Shown here: in pieces, positions 11,491 through 23,134 of the stretch | Layout of the letters: each line of letters begins with the position of its first letter | How positions within the stretch are numbered: position 1 is the first letter of the stretch | NCBI RefSeq assembly: GCF_009905375.1 | Contig: NC_133653.1 | Location: 88,463,004 to 88,527,003 of the forward strand | Direction of reading: 5' to 3' | Source: Apium graveolens | Lineage: Eukaryota > Streptophyta > Magnoliopsida > Apiales > Apiaceae | DNA: 64,000 nt | Program-made: the position numbers and the translations under genes | Notes under the pieces: model-generated | What the model was told of the DNA's origin: nothing | Databases searched by the model: none | What the model saw: the letters and a program-made list of their open reading frames with translations, nothing else

Positions 11491-11499
11491 TGGGGGCTA

Positions 11500-12400
11500 G
11501 CAGTTGTCTCGGTTTAAATACTACTCATCTATGTAGGAGACAGAGCTACTGGGTTGACTACAGAACCTTCCTTATATGGTGCACTAGGCACTATCTCCCT
11601 CACGCTCATTCATACTACATTTAGTGGTAAGAGAGTGTTGGTTGGTTCTGTTTTTGTGTTTGTCTTTACAGTCTGGGATAGATGTTGTGGGTTTTCAATC
11701 TCATGACTGTCAATGAAAGAAAGTCATTGGAGACTGAACCTGTAACACAGAATATATGGTAATAGAGAGAAAATGATTTACAATAGTGATTTCAAAAGAT
11801 TTTACATGAAATAAGAAATCACTAATGTAGAAAGAAGTTTGATTTTGTTTTTCAATATGAATGAGTTTTTGATAAAACATTGATCACTTAGGGTAAAGTC
11901 TAGTAATTCTCATTCATGTCAAAAGCTTACAAATATCTGCAACATAATGTTAACAACATATCATTGACCGATACTTGTCAAGTACTTTAGATACTAATTG
12001 TTATGTTGCATAATCAATATACCACTGCACATATAAAACAATATGATTGTGCTTAGTGATAAGATAGTTATTAATATGACGACTCTACTTATTCATATAA
12101 AATTATAACTTCTGTTAGAGTGCCATACCATGTCCTTGACGATTGCTTGAGCAGTATACTAGTTCATACCAACCTGAAGTGAGATTGTGAAGAAGAGATT
12201 GCATAGTCCAATAGATCTGCAGCTGCAAAGTCCATGAACTGTGGTGCACTGACTTCCTCTTTTAACTCACCAACCAGGAGTACACTTGTACACATCTTAC
12301 TAGAGTACAATTCCAAGTGTAATGTGCAGCAGGTGCTTGATATGTCGTAATATTCCCAAGTCTCGTCACTGGTGCTATATGTTGGATACTGCTTCCTGAT
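11500..12400 (-). other. Internal region of C without recognisable pol
   Basis: In an autonomous copia element this interval would hold integrase, RT and RNase H. No IN DDE, YVDD RT or DIFTKPL RNase H motif is visible in any frame. It is AT-rich with stops in all frames, so pol has been lost and replaced by unassigned sequence. Confidence 0.6.
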
Positions 12401-12600
12401 AATAACCTAGCACAATATACAAAATTACAATGATAACATTCCCAGCTTGCAAACAGCCATATCCCTCAGATAAACCTTTGCTGTTATCTCCAAAGGTAAT
12501 CAGGGGGCCAGCTTTCTCAATCCACATTTGATAGCAGGGCTCTATCTCCGGTCATATGTCTTGATGATCCACTGTCAAGAATCCACACTACCGGTTACAC
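12400..12600 (-). pseudogene. Aspartic protease remnant of element C
   Basis: On the - strand, downstream of gag after a stop, one frame reads VWILDSGSSRHMTGDRALLS. This is the copia protease active site (Asp-Ser-Gly) with the conserved HMTG. It continues through EKAGPLITFGDNSKG and then decays. This is the only piece of pol left in C. Confidence 0.85.
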
Positions 12601-12628
12601 CTGTTTAATGCCCTGCACTACAAATGGA

Positions 12629-14860
12629 TTAGACCTTCTTCGGAACCCAAACTTGGTTGGGCCCGGCATACTTGTAGAACTGTCCTTTGTCAGGCAAAAC
12701 AACATTTTTAATTTTAATTGTCTCAACTTTCTCAATGACTGAACATTTGACCTTGTAAACAGCCTTAACAAATTTCTGTTTAAGCTTAGGCACAAATGTC
12801 TCCTTTCTAGCCTTAGAAGGACTGGCAGTCTTAGACCTATCATGCTTCTTGTTATTCACATGCTGACGAGGAGTAGTCTTATCATTAGACACATGCTTAC
12901 CATTAAAATAAGCATACATCATATTAAATGCACAAGACATACAATTAGCAACACCACATGCTTTATGAGAGTGATTAACAGCAGGTAATTTATGCATGGT
13001 AGACATGGCATTATTGTTATCCAACTCATGTGTGTCTGAGTTAGTCTCAGTTGCTTTCACAACTTTGACTGGAACTTTCGACTCACTTGACTTGGAAACA
13101 ATCTTCTCATAAGCATGATCCTCAGCACGTATTTCTTCTTGAATAACAGAAGAGGTCGCATCAAATGGTTCAGCAATTGATGCTTTATAGAGGGGTTCAT
13201 CAACACCCTTAAGCACATGTGGTACTTCCCTCCCTTTAGCACAGACATGAGGAGGGGAGTTTATGCCTAATTCTCCAATAGCAGCATTGTAATCATATCC
13301 TATTCCAGATGTTTGATTAACAGCTTGCTTACTGTAGAACTCTTTAGCCTTCGAACAAGAATTGAAGTAGGCTCTAACCTTAGTCTCAAAACCGGTGATC
13401 TTGTCTTTGAGAATAGTTTCGAGTTTTCTATAACAGTCAACTCTATTCTCTAGAAAAGATACCTGTTCTTTTAATTTGTCTTGATTAATGTGCACAAGTC
13501 TTAATTCATTGACCTCTTTCTCAAGGTCTGTGATCTTTAAACTTAACAGTTCATTATCACGACGTGCACAATCTAAGTTACCTCTTAGATGATAAACCAT
13601 TTCAGCATCAGAAAGTTTTACCTCTATTCTTGACGATGAAGCTTTTCCATCAATAGCCATAAGAGCAAGATTTCCTTCATCTTCATCTTTACTGTCAGTA
13701 TCATCCCAGCTTCTTCCCTTTGCCAGATAAGCCCTTTCAGAGTTCTTTCTTACTTGCTTTGGCTTCCTACATTCTGTGGCAAAGTGTCCCAACTCATTGC
13801 AGTTATAGCATCTAATGGTGCTTCGATCAACCATCCCTGTTTTGTACCCACCACTGCTGGTGTTAGAGGATGAAGATCCACCTTTCTGGAATTTGTTGTA
13901 GTTGGACTTGTACTTAAGCTTGGGATTCCTCCTGAATCTGACATGGGAGAATCTCTTGACAATTTGGGCCATTGATTCATCTTCCAATTGCTCCAGCTCT
14001 TCCAAGGAATAAAAATCATCACTTGATTGATTTGTAGTAGGAGGATCATATTCTGCTACTAACTCATTTTCCTCACCCTTGGAAAACTGTACCATTCTTT
14101 CTAACTGTTGAGATTGTTGTTGTTGTTGACCTTCAGCTACAAGTGCATTAGATGTGCTGACCATTCTATCCTTCCCGTAGACTTCCTTCTGTTGAATCTG
14201 CTCCAACTCATAGGTTTTTAACACTCCATAGAGCCTGTCCAAAGAAATCTCACTCAGATCTCTAGCTTCTCTAATGGCAGTGATTCTATGTTCAAGATGA
14301 GCTGGCAGTGTTAAAAGGAACTTTTTGTTGACCTCCCTGATTGAATAATACTTTCCATTGATGTTCAGGTTGTTGATCAACGCATTGTATCTCTCAAACA
14401 CTTCAGTAATTCCTTCTCCTGGATTTGATTTGAAATGTTCATATTCATAGGTTAGGATTTCCAACTTGTTCTCCCTAACATCCTCTGTGCCTTCATTAAT
14501 CACCTCAATAGTTTCCCACATGTGTTTGGAATTTTTACAGTTCATCACATGTCTGTTCATCAAGGGATCAAGGGAATCAATTAATATTAATTGAAGGCTG
14601 GCATCCAAGGAGGCTTCTTCCTTCTCAGCAGGAGTAAAATCTTCAGGCTCTTTTGGATAGGTTCTAGCTTCAGTAGTCACCACACCATCTATTATTACCT
14701 CCGGTTCAATAACCATCGGAGTTTTTATACCCTTCTTTAACAAGTTTGAATATTTGGGATTTGCAACTTGTAAAAATAATAGCATCTTCTTCTTCCACAT
14801 GATATAATTTTCTTTATCAAATTGTGGAATTTTAACGGTTCCAACTTTATGTGAAGTCAT
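12629..14860 (-). CDS. gag: Gag polyprotein of element C (743 aa, open)
   Basis: Capsid/nucleocapsid protein that would form virus-like particles in the cytoplasm. The chosen start is the ATG at 14860 (MTSHKVGTVKIPQFDKENY), typical of copia Gag; an upstream in-frame ATG at 14905 adds 15 residues. The region up to about residue 230 is the UBN2/retrotransposon gag fold (FDKENYIMWKKKM, KHMWETIE, YEYEHFKSNPGEGI). A CCHC zinc knuckle CYNCNELGHFATEC is at about residues 351-364. A predicted coiled coil (LRGNLDCARRDNELLSLK onward) lies at about 430-510. A long Gag with a coiled coil after the knuckle fits the Sirevirus group. It is uninterrupted, unlike the other gag genes here. Confidence 0.92.
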   Translation of the reverse strand: MTSHKVGTVKIPQFDKENYIMWKKKMLLFLQVANPKYSNLLKKGIKTPMVIEPEVIIDGVVTTEARTYPKEPEDFTPAEKEEASLDASLQLILIDSLDPLMNRHVMNCKNSKHMWETIEVINEGTEDVRENKLEILTYEYEHFKSNPGEGITEVFERYNALINNLNINGKYYSIREVNKKFLLTLPAHLEHRITAIREARDLSEISLDRLYGVLKTYELEQIQQKEVYGKDRMVSTSNALVAEGQQQQQSQQLERMVQFSKGEENELVAEYDPPTTNQSSDDFYSLEELEQLEDESMAQIVKRFSHVRFRRNPKLKYKSNYNKFQKGGSSSSNTSSGGYKTGMVDRSTIRCYNCNELGHFATECRKPKQVRKNSERAYLAKGRSWDDTDSKDEDEGNLALMAIDGKASSSRIEVKLSDAEMVYHLRGNLDCARRDNELLSLKITDLEKEVNELRLVHINQDKLKEQVSFLENRVDCYRKLETILKDKITGFETKVRAYFNSCSKAKEFYSKQAVNQTSGIGYDYNAAIGELGINSPPHVCAKGREVPHVLKGVDEPLYKASIAEPFDATSSVIQEEIRAEDHAYEKIVSKSSESKVPVKVVKATETNSDTHELDNNNAMSTMHKLPAVNHSHKACGVANCMSCAFNMMYAYFNGKHVSNDKTTPRQHVNNKKHDRSKTASPSKARKETFVPKLKQKFVKAVYKVKCSVIEKVETIKIKNVVLPDKGQFYKYAGPNQVWVPKKV

Positions 14861-14942
14861 TATGAATTTTTGAATAAATAAAAATTCAAGGAGTTGAAAA
14901 ATCATAAAAGTCTAGGATCTTGATTTGTTCGTTAATCAGAAG

Positions 14943-14954
14943 GCTCTGATACTA
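14943..14954 (-). promoter_or_regulatory. Primer binding site of element C
   Basis: On the - strand TAGTATCAGAGC follows the 5' LTR by two bases. It matches the initiator tRNA-Met primer site with one mismatch at the second base and fixes the - orientation of C. Confidence 0.88.
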
Positions 14955-14956
14955 AT

Positions 14957-16278
14957 TGTTAGGTCCCAATGTGTTTGTAGAAGGGGGGGTTGAATACAAA
15001 CGTTACCGAATAATCGAATAAATGCGGAATAAAAAATGTGAAACAAAATTCAAGTTAAATAAAAATATTATTAAACTTGAAAGGTGTTACAACAACTGTA
15101 TCGATTACAAGGAATTAATCTCAAATTAATTATCACAAATTTAGAATAAATTCGACATGAACTTTTTCTATTTTTGCAATAATTAGAATCAAATGCTAAA
15201 CGCGATTTGAGATTAAGTTCTAGGGATTTTGATCCGCTAGATTGTTACACAAGAACAAGATAAAGATTTCTAGTTGATTGGATTTAACTTTACAATCTAG
15301 AAATGTGATCTTGAATTAAGCAGATGAAAAATGGAATGTTTCAGAGGCGGCTGCTTTTGCTTTCTGTGTTCTTGTTTTTTTGTTCTGTGTTGGATGGATA
15401 ATATTTTAACTGCTGTTTGTCTGCTTCTTTTTAATCAACAGAATAGAATTGAACTGGCAAGACAATCCTGAGCTCAGCAAGACAATCGGTAGGACAATGG
15501 ATTGAACTAGCAAGACAATCTGAATGAACTAGCATGACAATCAGAATGAACTAGCATGACAATCTCCTTCCTAGTGTAACTTTCGGTGAGACTATTGAAA
15601 ATAGCCTAGCATGACAATCGGTATGACAATCCTGATTGTCATGCTAGTTCATTTTCAATAGTCTTGCTGATTTAATGCAGATTTTAATCCAATTAAAATT
15701 CTGAAAATCATTAATATTAATTCAGAATTAATTAATCAATTAATTCAATTAATCAATAAATTAATCTTTGCAGATATAATTTATTTTCTTAATTAAATTA
15801 TATGTCTTAATTAATTAATAGAGAATTAATACTAATCTTGAGCAGCAACCATTCTTCTGAAAATCTTCTGAAAATTACTGTCAAGTATGAATCAATTCCA
15901 CCACTTTAATGTTGACACTCGATGTACTGTCTGGTTCATGAGTGACTAACTTCCGTGACGTTTCTTCAAGTCTTGACCTTGATACTCTTGATTTTCTTCA
16001 GACTAAATCCTTGTAATTAATGATACTCTGACGAGATCTCTGTCACTTGATTAAATCCACGATCTTGATTTATATCACTGAGGCATGATCAACTTCTTGA
16101 ACTTCTTCCAGTGAATTACCTCCTCAAGTCTGTAGATGAACCTTGTTTCTGAATCCTTTGACAGATATTACTTTGCGAGATCTCTCTGACGGTCGATCCA
16201 CTATTTACTTATTACATTCTTATTTGAGTTGAGTTGAATCCTCGAATATACAAATAGGTCTATGACATATGACTTACA
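14957..16278 (-). repeat. 5' LTR of element C
   Basis: 1322 bp; partner of 8781-10102. Followed on the right by the target duplicate CATGC (16279-16283), after which gypsy A integrase sequence resumes. Confidence 0.95.
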
Positions 16279-16283
16279 CATGC

Positions 16284-16490
16284 AACCCGACGTAACCTAT
16301 ATGAAGTGACTAGGAAGGGTTATAGAGTGAAAATGAACAAGTGCTTAGGAGAAGGATTATCAAACTAGGTAGAGTTTGGTGGTAGGACCACAATGTGGGA
16401 AAATTTACTTGAGAGTTAGAAAGTGCAATGCTAAGAAAGTATCCCTATTCATTTTCTATCTGATTCCGGGACGGAATCCTTTTAAGGAGG
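16284..16490 (+). pseudogene. Integrase/chromodomain end of gypsy A, right of nested element
   Basis: Picks up at QPDVTY, which follows the HVDM motif in the intact copy at 63039-64000, so the element C insertion split one coding region. The rest runs through decayed chromodomain sequence to the end of pol just before the polypurine tract. Confidence 0.75.
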
Positions 16491-16496
16491 GGAGAC
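16482..16496 (+). promoter_or_regulatory. Polypurine tract of gypsy A
   Basis: TTAAGGAGGGGAGAC immediately before the 3' LTR start TGTAATAACCCC. The same 15 bases occur in reverse at 63006-63020 in element I, which places A and I in one family. Confidence 0.92.
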
Positions 16497-19400
16497 TGTA
16501 ATAACCCCAATTTTTGGGAAATTTTTGAAACCCTTATAATAGTGTTTTTGCTAAATGAGAAAATTTTCATGCCACACTATGTAGGGGTTCTGATATGGAT
16601 ATTCTGAGATTTTATTAGTACTTTATATGGGATATAAGTGTATGTAAAGATCGTCAGAATCCAAATCCGAACACTTTGATTTTTCCCGGAAATCAAATAG
16701 ATACGGAAAGAATTGAGTATAAGGTAACATGATAAAAGGATTTAAATTAAAGGATTATAGGAGAGGATCATAAAAGGAATATAATATATTGAGAAAGGTT
16801 AAGGGAACCTAAGTAATAAGATCCCGGGTATGATCCTTCAAACGATAAACGAAAACGAAAGTTAAGCGAACCGTATAACAGATCAGCGGTCATTAAGCAA
16901 ATAATTAGGAAGTTAATCAAAGGGATTAGAGAGGATGATGTCACCCAACCAATGAGAAGAGGACAAGGAGGGGAGGATGACATCATGAGGATGACACAAG
17001 CATGACATGGGAAGGAAGGAGGTGTGGTTGAATGAGAACCACACAAAATCAAGGTTAATTAAGTAATTAACCTAAAACAACACAAAAATCAACCAACCAA
17101 AAGCAAAACAAGGCAAAACACAAAAATCTCTCTTTCTTCTTCATCTTGCTCTCGGCTTTTTGAAGAAATGCAAGGATGAGAATTTCAAAACCCTAGCTAC
17201 ACACCTTCAAAAATCAAGAGGTTTGTTTCTTTAGCTTCCATAATTCATAACTAAGATGAGCCATAAGTTTAAGCTCAAGATTCCATGCTTAACATAGCTA
17301 ATTAATTCATCAAAGTTCTTGGTGAATAGTGTTTTCAAGAAACTAACTTTGTGTTTTCTTAGGTTTCTTCAAGATCCAAGCTTAGTAGAGATAGTTAGTG
17401 GTTATTTAAGGCTTCCTAAGTGATTCTCCACTCTCCAAGGAAGGTATAACTTCTCAAACCCTTAGTATTAAGTTTTTTTGGTTTGGATTTCATAATGTTA
17501 GATGATGGGTTAGTGTAATGAGTGTATACTCATGATAGAGCTTTGTTTAGTAAGTGGTTTTGTTGATTTTGGAGTTAGGAGTGATGCTTGTTAGATTTGA
17601 AGTTCTTGGTCACATTTTTTGACTTGGTTTAGATGAATAAATTGGTAATATTGAGTTGATTTGGGGCTGTTGTAATGTATTTTAGATGGAGGTTTTATTG
17701 GGTTGTGAATTAGAGTTGAAATTGTGGTTGTTTGAATTGGTTTAAATTTGGGAAATCGCGTAAACATAGCCGTCGTAACGTCCGATTTTCTTTAGACTGT
17801 TTTTGTGCATAACATTAGGACCCGAGAACCCCCTGCTAGATTATGACCATTGCCATGTCTAGATAGCTCGTGTTACGAGCTTCGTTTTGATATGTAGTTC
17901 GTTCGATTCCGATGCACGGTTTAGGAGAAACGACCGTTTCAAGTAACGGCGTTTCGCGAACGAAACTTTTCCCCTCGCCTTACTTTGAAACCTTGGTTAA
18001 GGACCTTAAATGACTAATTGGGGTAAGAAACATTTATGGTAAGTGTGTTAGGCAGTTGGTAAGACACTCGCAAGGAATCGCCTTAAAACTCGTAATGGTT
18101 AATTTATTAAAAATGGTGGAGCCGAGGGTACTCGAGTGACTTAAGAAAATCAGTAAGCGCAAAACAAGCGTTAGAGTCTAAGTTAGTTAAAGTATAGATT
18201 TACAAGTGACTTTGGTTTAATTTCAACTTACTTGTTGTTTATAGGTTACCAGACTCGTCCCGAGCCATTCGTAACCCCCAGTCGCTTAGGCAAGTTTTCT
18301 ACCCGTTATACTGTTGTTGTGATGTAAATATATGTATAATATGTATATGCATTATCTTGTGATAGTGCATGATTGTTATTAGCAAATTTTGCGATATATT
18401 GGAGCATGCTGATATGGTATATATGCATGTCTGTTTCGTAATCTGGTTATCTATATGTTGATTCCAATGCTTATAATTGCATAATACCTATGCTAGAAAT
18501 AAGCAAGTAGTTGCGTATACCCTTAGTATAGGGGATAAAAGGTGAACATATTTCTAAACCGGGAGTCGATGTTCTCGAGTATATTATATATATATATTTA
18601 TATATATATGGATATAGTTTTTAAAACTATTGATCGAATAAGGTTTATTCGATACCTTTATTTTACTTAATTGAATATTAATTTGAGTATTCATTCGAGG
18701 GCTTATGACTCAGTTTAGTTTATTATTTGAATATTATTTGAATATTCATTCGAGGGCTTATGACTCAGTTTATATTATTATTGAATATTACTTGGATATT
18801 CATTTGAGGATGTATGACTCCTTTATTTTATGAATATTATTTATAGTATTCATTCGAGGTATTATGACTCCGCTTATTACTTAATAATATTCTTTATTTT
18901 ATTAAAGAATAAGGTGTCAATAATCAAACTTATTTTTGATTATTCAAATAAAGATATTACTTTCGTATAAGTATATCTTTGATTATTTGCTATTCATTCA
19001 AGTATAAGTTTTCCAACTTCTACCTCAATTATTCTTATGGAAATATTATTTAAATAATAATATTCAGATATTTCTTTCATATCGGGACTGATTTATTTTA
19101 ATAAATCAGTATTACTCCAAACATTCTTAAAAATGTTTTCGAGTCTTCAAAATGATTTTTAAAAGTTAGAGCGGATCCCAAAACTCATTTTTATATTTAA
19201 GATCTTCCTTTCAAAGGGGATTTAAATATTCGCTCAAAACCTGGGGAATCCGGCTCTATGGTGTATTTTATATTCGCAACAAGGTTGCAGTTTTGGTAAA
19301 TGAATTGATTACTTACCCAACGTTCGGGAAGTAAGTCCATCTATTGAGTCGGCATAAGCAACATGGGCTCAGTGGGCGTCCATGATAGTGTAAGTGGCTC

Positions 19401-20617
19401 AGTGGGAGTCCATCAAATGCATAAGTGGCTGAGTGGCAGTCCAGCATAAGGTCCTATTTCGACCAGGGTGATGACTAGTGGGGAATTCGTCCATCTACTA
19501 GTATAAAAGGTTACTTATTGGTATCTTTGCCTGATCAGCAAGATATCAGGTTTATGCCAAAATTCTTTCCTTTCCAAATTTATTGGATATTGCAATTCTG
19601 TTCATACTTTACTTGACAGAGGTTTTCAGGAAACGTATGTATATATATAGGTGTATATATATATCGGGACTTAATGAAGTATATCATAACTTCATTTCCT
19701 TCAAAATATTTCAAAGATTGAATCTATACAAGTCTTATCTTGTAGTCTCATCAGTGTGATGAACCTTTAAAACTAATTATAACCTGAACGGTGGTAGTTC
19801 AAGTAGTATTTGGAAAAGATATGAGTATATTGGAGTATCTTGTAACTTCATCTTTTAAACTTATATCTAGTAAATGATTATCTTATGCATGACAAAGATT
19901 TTCAGAAAAACGTTGAGACAAGGTTAGATATATGAGATCACCTTGCAACGATATTTTTATACAGTTATAAACTGGAACTCTGTGTATATTATGCATGGAA
20001 GAGGACTTCCAATATTTTGAAAAGTATATATGTATATATACTGAATATTTTGCGACTTCATCGCATTAAGATATCAAACTTGGTTCATTTCTTTTGACCA
20101 AGACTTTCATGAGTACTATGATAAGGCTCATATATTGTTAATCATTATATATATTATTTTGGTGGGCTTGCTGCTCACCCTTGCTTTCTTCTTTCATCAC
20201 ACAACAACAGATAGAAAAGATGAACAGGACCAAGCTCCCGATTCGCAAGCGATTAGGAGACGTTCCGCAGTTTTCTAGAAGCGTTGATGCCGCCGTAGCT
20301 GAGGTAGGAGCTACCAATAGGCTAGGCTTTCAACTTTTGATGTACCAGACTTATGTATATTATGAATTGTAATAATGGCAAAGAAATGTAAATTTATCCA
20401 GAAAACCTTTTAAGGTGTATTGACATATAATTGTGGAATAAAACGACTTGTGATTATTTTTTTGGATATTCATCTCTGAGACTATAACTTGTGGTGTGTG
20501 TGTTTATTGTGGGGTCACAGTACAGAGTAGTTGATTATTTATTAAGATTGGGTGTTATTAAGGGAAATGGAACTCGTGACAACCCGGATCCCCGACCCCG
20601 GATTTGGGGGTGTTACA
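16497..20617 (+). repeat. 3' LTR of gypsy A (4121 bp)
   Basis: Complete LTR from TGTAATAACCCC to GGGTGTTACA, directly after the polypurine tract. The five bases after it are GCTAA; the matching target copy is outside the window. It carries a second copy of the short ORF at 20220-20372. The last ~65 bases read through in frame into the flanking third ORF of B, making a chimeric 120-codon frame from 20552 that is probably accidental. Confidence 0.93.
20220..20372 (+). CDS. LTR-encoded short ORF (50 aa), gypsy A 3' LTR copy
   Basis: Same 50-residue product as 3048-3200 (MNRTKLPIRKRLGDVPQF...), about 70 bases after a TATA-like stretch. In this LTR any transcript would run into element B sequence. 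Its function is unknown, as for the 5' copy. Confidence 0.4.
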   Translation: MNRTKLPIRKRLGDVPQFSRSVDAAVAEVGATNRLGFQLLMYQTYVYYEL

Positions 20618-21100
20618 GCTAAGCTACAGGAAATTACTATTGGGAACCCCCATGTGTCTAACCCAAGATTTACAACCCAAAAAAAATCCCAAACACAAGC
20701 ACCCCCATGTGTCTTTCAAAAGGCACCTGTTAGAAAAACAAAGAAGGCAGTAAAGTTTGATTCTCCTCAAGGATCAGGACTCAAGCCTTTTCAGAAACCA
20801 CAATCAAAAGTTACTGAGAAGCATGGTGGAAAGCAGCCTCAAATATCTCAATTTCTTAGACCTTTTACCACTCCCAAAAGGAAGTTTGTGGATGCTATCT
20901 CAGACTCTGGATGAAGAATACACTATTCCTCTTTCATCAAAACTTAAAAGTCTGAACCAGTAACAGCTGGCCAGGGTTCTTCCAAGAAGGCCAAGTTGAC
21001 GGATACTGATGAACAGGGCACAACTATATCACAAAAACAACCAAAGAGTCATAAGGGTGACAGAAAAGCTGATGCTCCTGTTACAATCTCTGATTCGATA
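20618..21100 (+). pseudogene. Third ORF of element B, N-terminal piece
   Basis: Frames read KLQEITIGNPHVSNPRF, KAPVRKTKKAVKFDS, QISQFLRPFTTPKRKFVDA (open to 20914), then after a frameshift SEPVTAGQGSSKKAKLTD and DRKADAPVTISDS. It is a basic, Lys/Ser-rich, low-complexity region like the start of the 724-codon frame of element G. No catalytic domain is recognised. Cut on the left by gypsy A and on the right by the inversion breakpoint near 21100. Confidence 0.6.
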
Positions 21101-23129
21101 GTATAAAAAGATTATACAAAACTTATAATTGAACCCGTTTATAGATATAGGTTTAATTAAAGTAGTTTTTCTTGGTGATACACACCTCTTTTCAAAGCAA
21201 TTCTTTTGATTGACTTCTTAGTCTACAAGTACATTAATGGTAAACCCAGCACCTAGGCTTGGGTTGTGGTATTGCATCTCAATTCCAATTGGAAGATGAG
21301 GACATTCACTGGAGCCCTACTATACGATGATCAGTCGTATAGAAAAACGTTATTATTGTTCTCTATATTTAGAAGGACGACTTCCTTACTCCCGGTTGTC
21401 ACCCTAGCCGCATTCGCGCTTTATATGCTTCCCCTTTCTCCCGGGTATATTTTGCATACTTCACATTTCCCTCAGTATACATGGTACCTTGTCATGTGGA
21501 ATTAAATTAGTAGTCTCCCCAGTACACAAAGTACTAGATCTCTACCCCTCCCTTGTCCTTTAAGAATCCTATCATATATTTGGAAATCAAACTATATCAA
21601 AGTTCCCCAAGCGTTTTGCTTGTTGATAGGCACAACTCATCTCATATATGTATATATATGTACTTCCGAAAATTTGTAGAGGAAGTATTAAGGTAATATG
21701 AGTTAACCGTTGTCAACAGATAAATATTTAAGGGGGAGTTACTTTTGAACCGTGAATTGAAATCAAGCAATTCAAGTGCCTAAATAATCCTTACAATAAG
21801 CTCTATTATTATCAAGTATTATTTTTCAAGAAAACATAGTTTATACATTCGGTAACTTTGCAGAAAACTTAGTGTCACGATTCGGGCATTATAATGATGT
21901 TACGTTAACGATCCGTGTTTCTTTTTAACTCTAAATCACTAATCAACAACCAACAACAATCAATCCAACATCTTAACTACTTAATCAACTTAAGAACATC
22001 AAGTTCTTGAGTTCACAATATCAATCTTAACATCCAAACTATACTAATACTCGTAAAATCAACGAATGAACCATCAAAACTATACTTTTATCCAAGATCC
22101 ATACTTTTCTTGAAATTTAAACTTAACTAAGTTTAAAATAAGGTTTACACCTTTCTTGGTTGCTTGGGAGGTTCTCTTCTTGATGGATTATCCTTGATAT
22201 GTCCTTGGTGTGCTTAAGAATCCTAAATATTTCCAAGAAATTCAAGAAAACACTAAAAGTTACTATTTGTCACTATTCATCATCTCTTTCACCATTTTAT
22301 TTAACCAAGTAAACCTTAAATAAAAGCTATGAAAGATTTATACCTTAGTTTGATTATGAGGAAGCTTGGGAATTAATTTGAGTATTTATCCATGGCTTGA
22401 AGTTGAAGATTTGAATTTGGTTTCTTGCTTTTTAGTAAAAAGCCTAATGGAAATGGTGAGGGAGGGGGAGAGAGCTTCTTGGCTTTGTTTGCTTGCTTGG
22501 TGATGTTTTGATGAGTGTGGTTGATTTTATGTATTATTACATATGCATATCTTGTAACAAATCAAGTAGTATGGTCAATTTTCCAAACCTACAAGCTATA
22601 GCAAGTACTACAACCATGTTTCTCACTATTCACTACATCACCTTACTATTTTCATTACTATTTGATTAGCATTCTCTAGTTGCATATTAGGCTAATTAAT
22701 TTTCATGGCTTGCATGGGAAGTTGCATGGCTTGGTACGTTTATTTATTTGCTTACGTATTCACTTGGTCGCTTGTTCGTTATTGTGATGAATCCTCGTAA
22801 ATGATTCACGGGGTAATCCTTTTTCTTATAAATCCTTTATACTTCATAACCTTGTACTTGGGTTTTATTCCTAGAGTTCGAAATTCTTGATCGTAACGTG
22901 ACTCTCATATTCCTCGATAGTTCGTTAGATAAGGTCATTTTAGAGAATTGGTTTTCTTCGAAAACTAACCATTTTTACATACACTCATGTAATACGTATA
23001 ATCACAATATAGACTCGGAAACTTAATTTACCATTCATAATATAGTGTGGGATAAAATGTTTTTCCCCGATCATCAAGTTTACTACTCATTGATTGTTTT
23101 ACAAAGTCCCGAAAATTCGGGTTATTACA
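21101..23129 (-). repeat. Solo gypsy LTR D, larger piece (inverted)
   Basis: Ends on the right in GGGTTATTACA, the reversed start of a gypsy LTR (TGTAATAACCCG). Internal sequence aligns by eye with solo LTR E, for example GATGATCAGTCGTATAG at 21327 against GGTGATCAGCCGAATAC near 33380. Its 3' part is missing here and is found at 25551-26067 in the other orientation. It is flanked on the right by AGAGT (23130-23134), the reverse complement of the ACTCT that follows the other piece. Confidence 0.75.
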
Positions 23130-23134
23130 AGAGT

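Larger units (their letters stand above)
8781..16278 (-). mobile_element. Sirevirus-like Ty1/copia element C, complete ends, young, pol-depleted
   Basis: Identical-length LTRs of 1322 bp (8781-10102 and 14957-16278) begin TGTTAGG and end TTACA. They are flanked by a perfect 5 bp target duplication CATGC (8776-8780 and 16279-16283). A primer site and a polypurine tract lie inside the LTRs, both in - orientation. I count three substitutions between the LTRs (near 8870/15046, 9240/15416 and 9728/15904), about 0.2 percent, so the insertion is recent. The interior holds a full-length open gag, a protease remnant and a decayed region downstream; RT, RNase H and integrase are missing. It probably needed enzymes from a relative. 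Confidence 0.95.
1..20617 (+). mobile_element. Ty3/gypsy chromovirus A, non-autonomous, 5' end outside window
   Basis: A pair of near-identical long LTRs (1-3445 and 16497-20617) flank a tRNA-Met-type primer site at 3450-3461 and a polypurine tract at 16482-16496, so this is one element in + orientation. Base 1 corresponds to base 17165 of the 3' LTR, so about 670 bases of the 5' LTR lie outside the window. Between the LTRs lie only broken gag, RT/RNase H and integrase pieces in an unusual order, plus the nested element C (8781-16278). By eye the LTR pair shows scattered substitutions and a few small indels, more than the LTR pair of C, which agrees with C being the later insertion. The integrase tail and 4 kb LTRs suggest the Del/Tekay chromovirus group; the lineage is inference. 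Confidence 0.9.

Noticed and set aside
16768..17052. 94-codon - strand frame at the start of LTR A
   Set aside because: Antisense LTR sequence; the related LTR I does not preserve it as a frame of similar sequence that I can recognise.
20552..20914. 120-codon + strand frame starting in LTR A and running into element B
   Set aside because: It joins LTR end sequence to an unrelated third ORF at an insertion junction; an accident of insertion.
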